A stretch of 64,000 nt of DNA, taken from contig NZ_QLYY01000017.1 of the NCBI RefSeq assembly GCF_003350295.1, forward strand, positions 103,399-167,398, written 5' to 3'. A program made the position numbers and the translations under genes. Positions 63,723 through 64,000 of this stretch are shown here, piece after piece. The first letter of the stretch is position 1. The number at the start of each line of letters is the position of its first letter. This stretch comes from Vibrio tetraodonis. Its GTDB lineage: Bacteria; Pseudomonadota; Gammaproteobacteria; Enterobacterales; Vibrionaceae. The notes under the pieces are model-generated. The model was not told the origin of the DNA. It made no database searches and worked only from the letters and a program-made list of their open reading frames with translations.

Positions 63723-64000
63723 TTAACACTTATATTTAAATGGATATTTGGCCCGAACAAAGAGGACTGAACGTGGAAACGTTCGGTCCTTTCTTTTATC
63801 TGGCAAAATGAAATGGCTGATGCTCTCTCGCATTTGTTTGAGCCTAACAGGTAAAGTGCCATCGGGGCTGAGCGCTAGCCAGCGCAACTGGGCATCTATC
63901 AAATTTATTGCTGCTGTGAAGCTAACCCGAGTTGGACTTACATTCGCATCTTCGGCAATATGAATCATTTCTAAACGTACTAAATTATAGGCAAGCAAAA
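63723..64000 (-). CDS. C-terminus of an IS4-family transposase (runs off the window)
   Basis: The open frame enters from beyond the right edge and stops at 63723. LAYNLVRLEMIHIAEDANV and SPTRVSFTAAINLIDAQLRW are typical C-terminal parts of IS4-family DDE transposases in Vibrio. The basic motif PDKRKDRTFPRSVLFVRAK follows. The catalytic core is outside the window. The element end should lie a little left of 63723; I could not fix the inverted repeat with only one end. Confidence 0.85.
   Translation of the reverse strand, partial: LLAYNLVRLEMIHIAEDANVSPTRVSFTAAINLIDAQLRWLALSPDGTLPVRLKQMRESISHFILPDKRKDRTFPRSVLFVRAKYPFKYKC

Noticed and set aside
1..64000. CRISPR array, tRNA, rRNA, replication origin or prophage module
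   Set aside because: No regularly spaced repeats, tRNA-like cloverleaf, rRNA sequence, DnaA-box cluster or phage structural genes were seen by reading. A covariance-model search would be needed to exclude small RNA genes.

Overview
The window looks like a Vibrionaceae chromosome, most likely a marine Vibrio. It carries a complete rnfABCDGE-nth operon, a vibrio-type lateral flagellar system (lfg and laf genes), a chromosomal 218-residue Qnr protein, an AphA-type phosphatase and an aerolysin-family toxin. This assignment comes from gene content and protein resemblance only. I saw no rRNA, tRNA or CRISPR array.

Layout. (1) 1-6.4 kb is an accessory region: a small basic protein, a qnr gene, then a three-gene cassette of a short peptide with two near-identical 19-residue repeats, an HExxH-type putative peptide-modifying enzyme and an MFS exporter. 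I read the cassette as a RiPP (ribosomally made, post-translationally modified peptide) system. It is followed by an intact IS3-family element flanked by two unrelated gene remnants, one pentapeptide-like and one resembling the C-terminus of DUF4868/KwaB. (2) 6.4-13 kb, minus strand: rnfA-B-C-D-G-E and nth. RnfC has a tail of tandem 37-residue repeats. (3) 13.2-25.7 kb: the lateral flagellar rod/hook cluster. slt-flgN-flgM-flgA run on the minus strand and flgBCDEFGHIJKL on the plus strand, followed by a divergent flagellin-like gene. (4) 25.7-30.3 kb: a DUF457 membrane protein, an orphan periplasmic binding protein, an outer-membrane barrel, a catalase-like peroxidase and a small membrane protein. 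(5) 30.3-36.5 kb, minus strand: lafB-C-D-E-F-S-T-U (cap, chaperones, hook-length control, FliL, sigma-28, motor) behind a near-consensus sigma-54 promoter. No canonical lafA flagellin is present. (6) 37-45.2 kb: an orphan type VI secretion island with a DUF6484 protein, a 1,444-residue DUF4150/VasX-like effector, three paralogous two-TM proteins that are probably immunity factors, and a small membrane protein. (7) 45.3-61.1 kb: mixed metabolic, transport and stress genes, including an AraC regulator/MFS pair with a Fur-box-like site, a PAS-HTH regulator overlapping a transporter gene, a glutathione peroxidase, a GT2-GtrA fusion, a Spy/CpxP-like protein and KatA catalase. (8) 61.4-64 kb: a tiny secreted Cys-rich peptide gene directly upstream of an aerolysin-family toxin, a small membrane protein and the end of an IS4-family transposase running off the window.

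The best candidate for an undescribed system is the 1953-4259 cassette. Its two repeats differ at seven synonymous codons but at only one amino acid, which suggests selection on a duplicated core peptide. Second-tier candidates are the Cys-rich peptide/aerolysin pair, the modular type VI effector with triplicated partner genes, the flagellin-like gene behind flgL, and an orphan terminator near 54.0 kb that suggests an unannotated small RNA.
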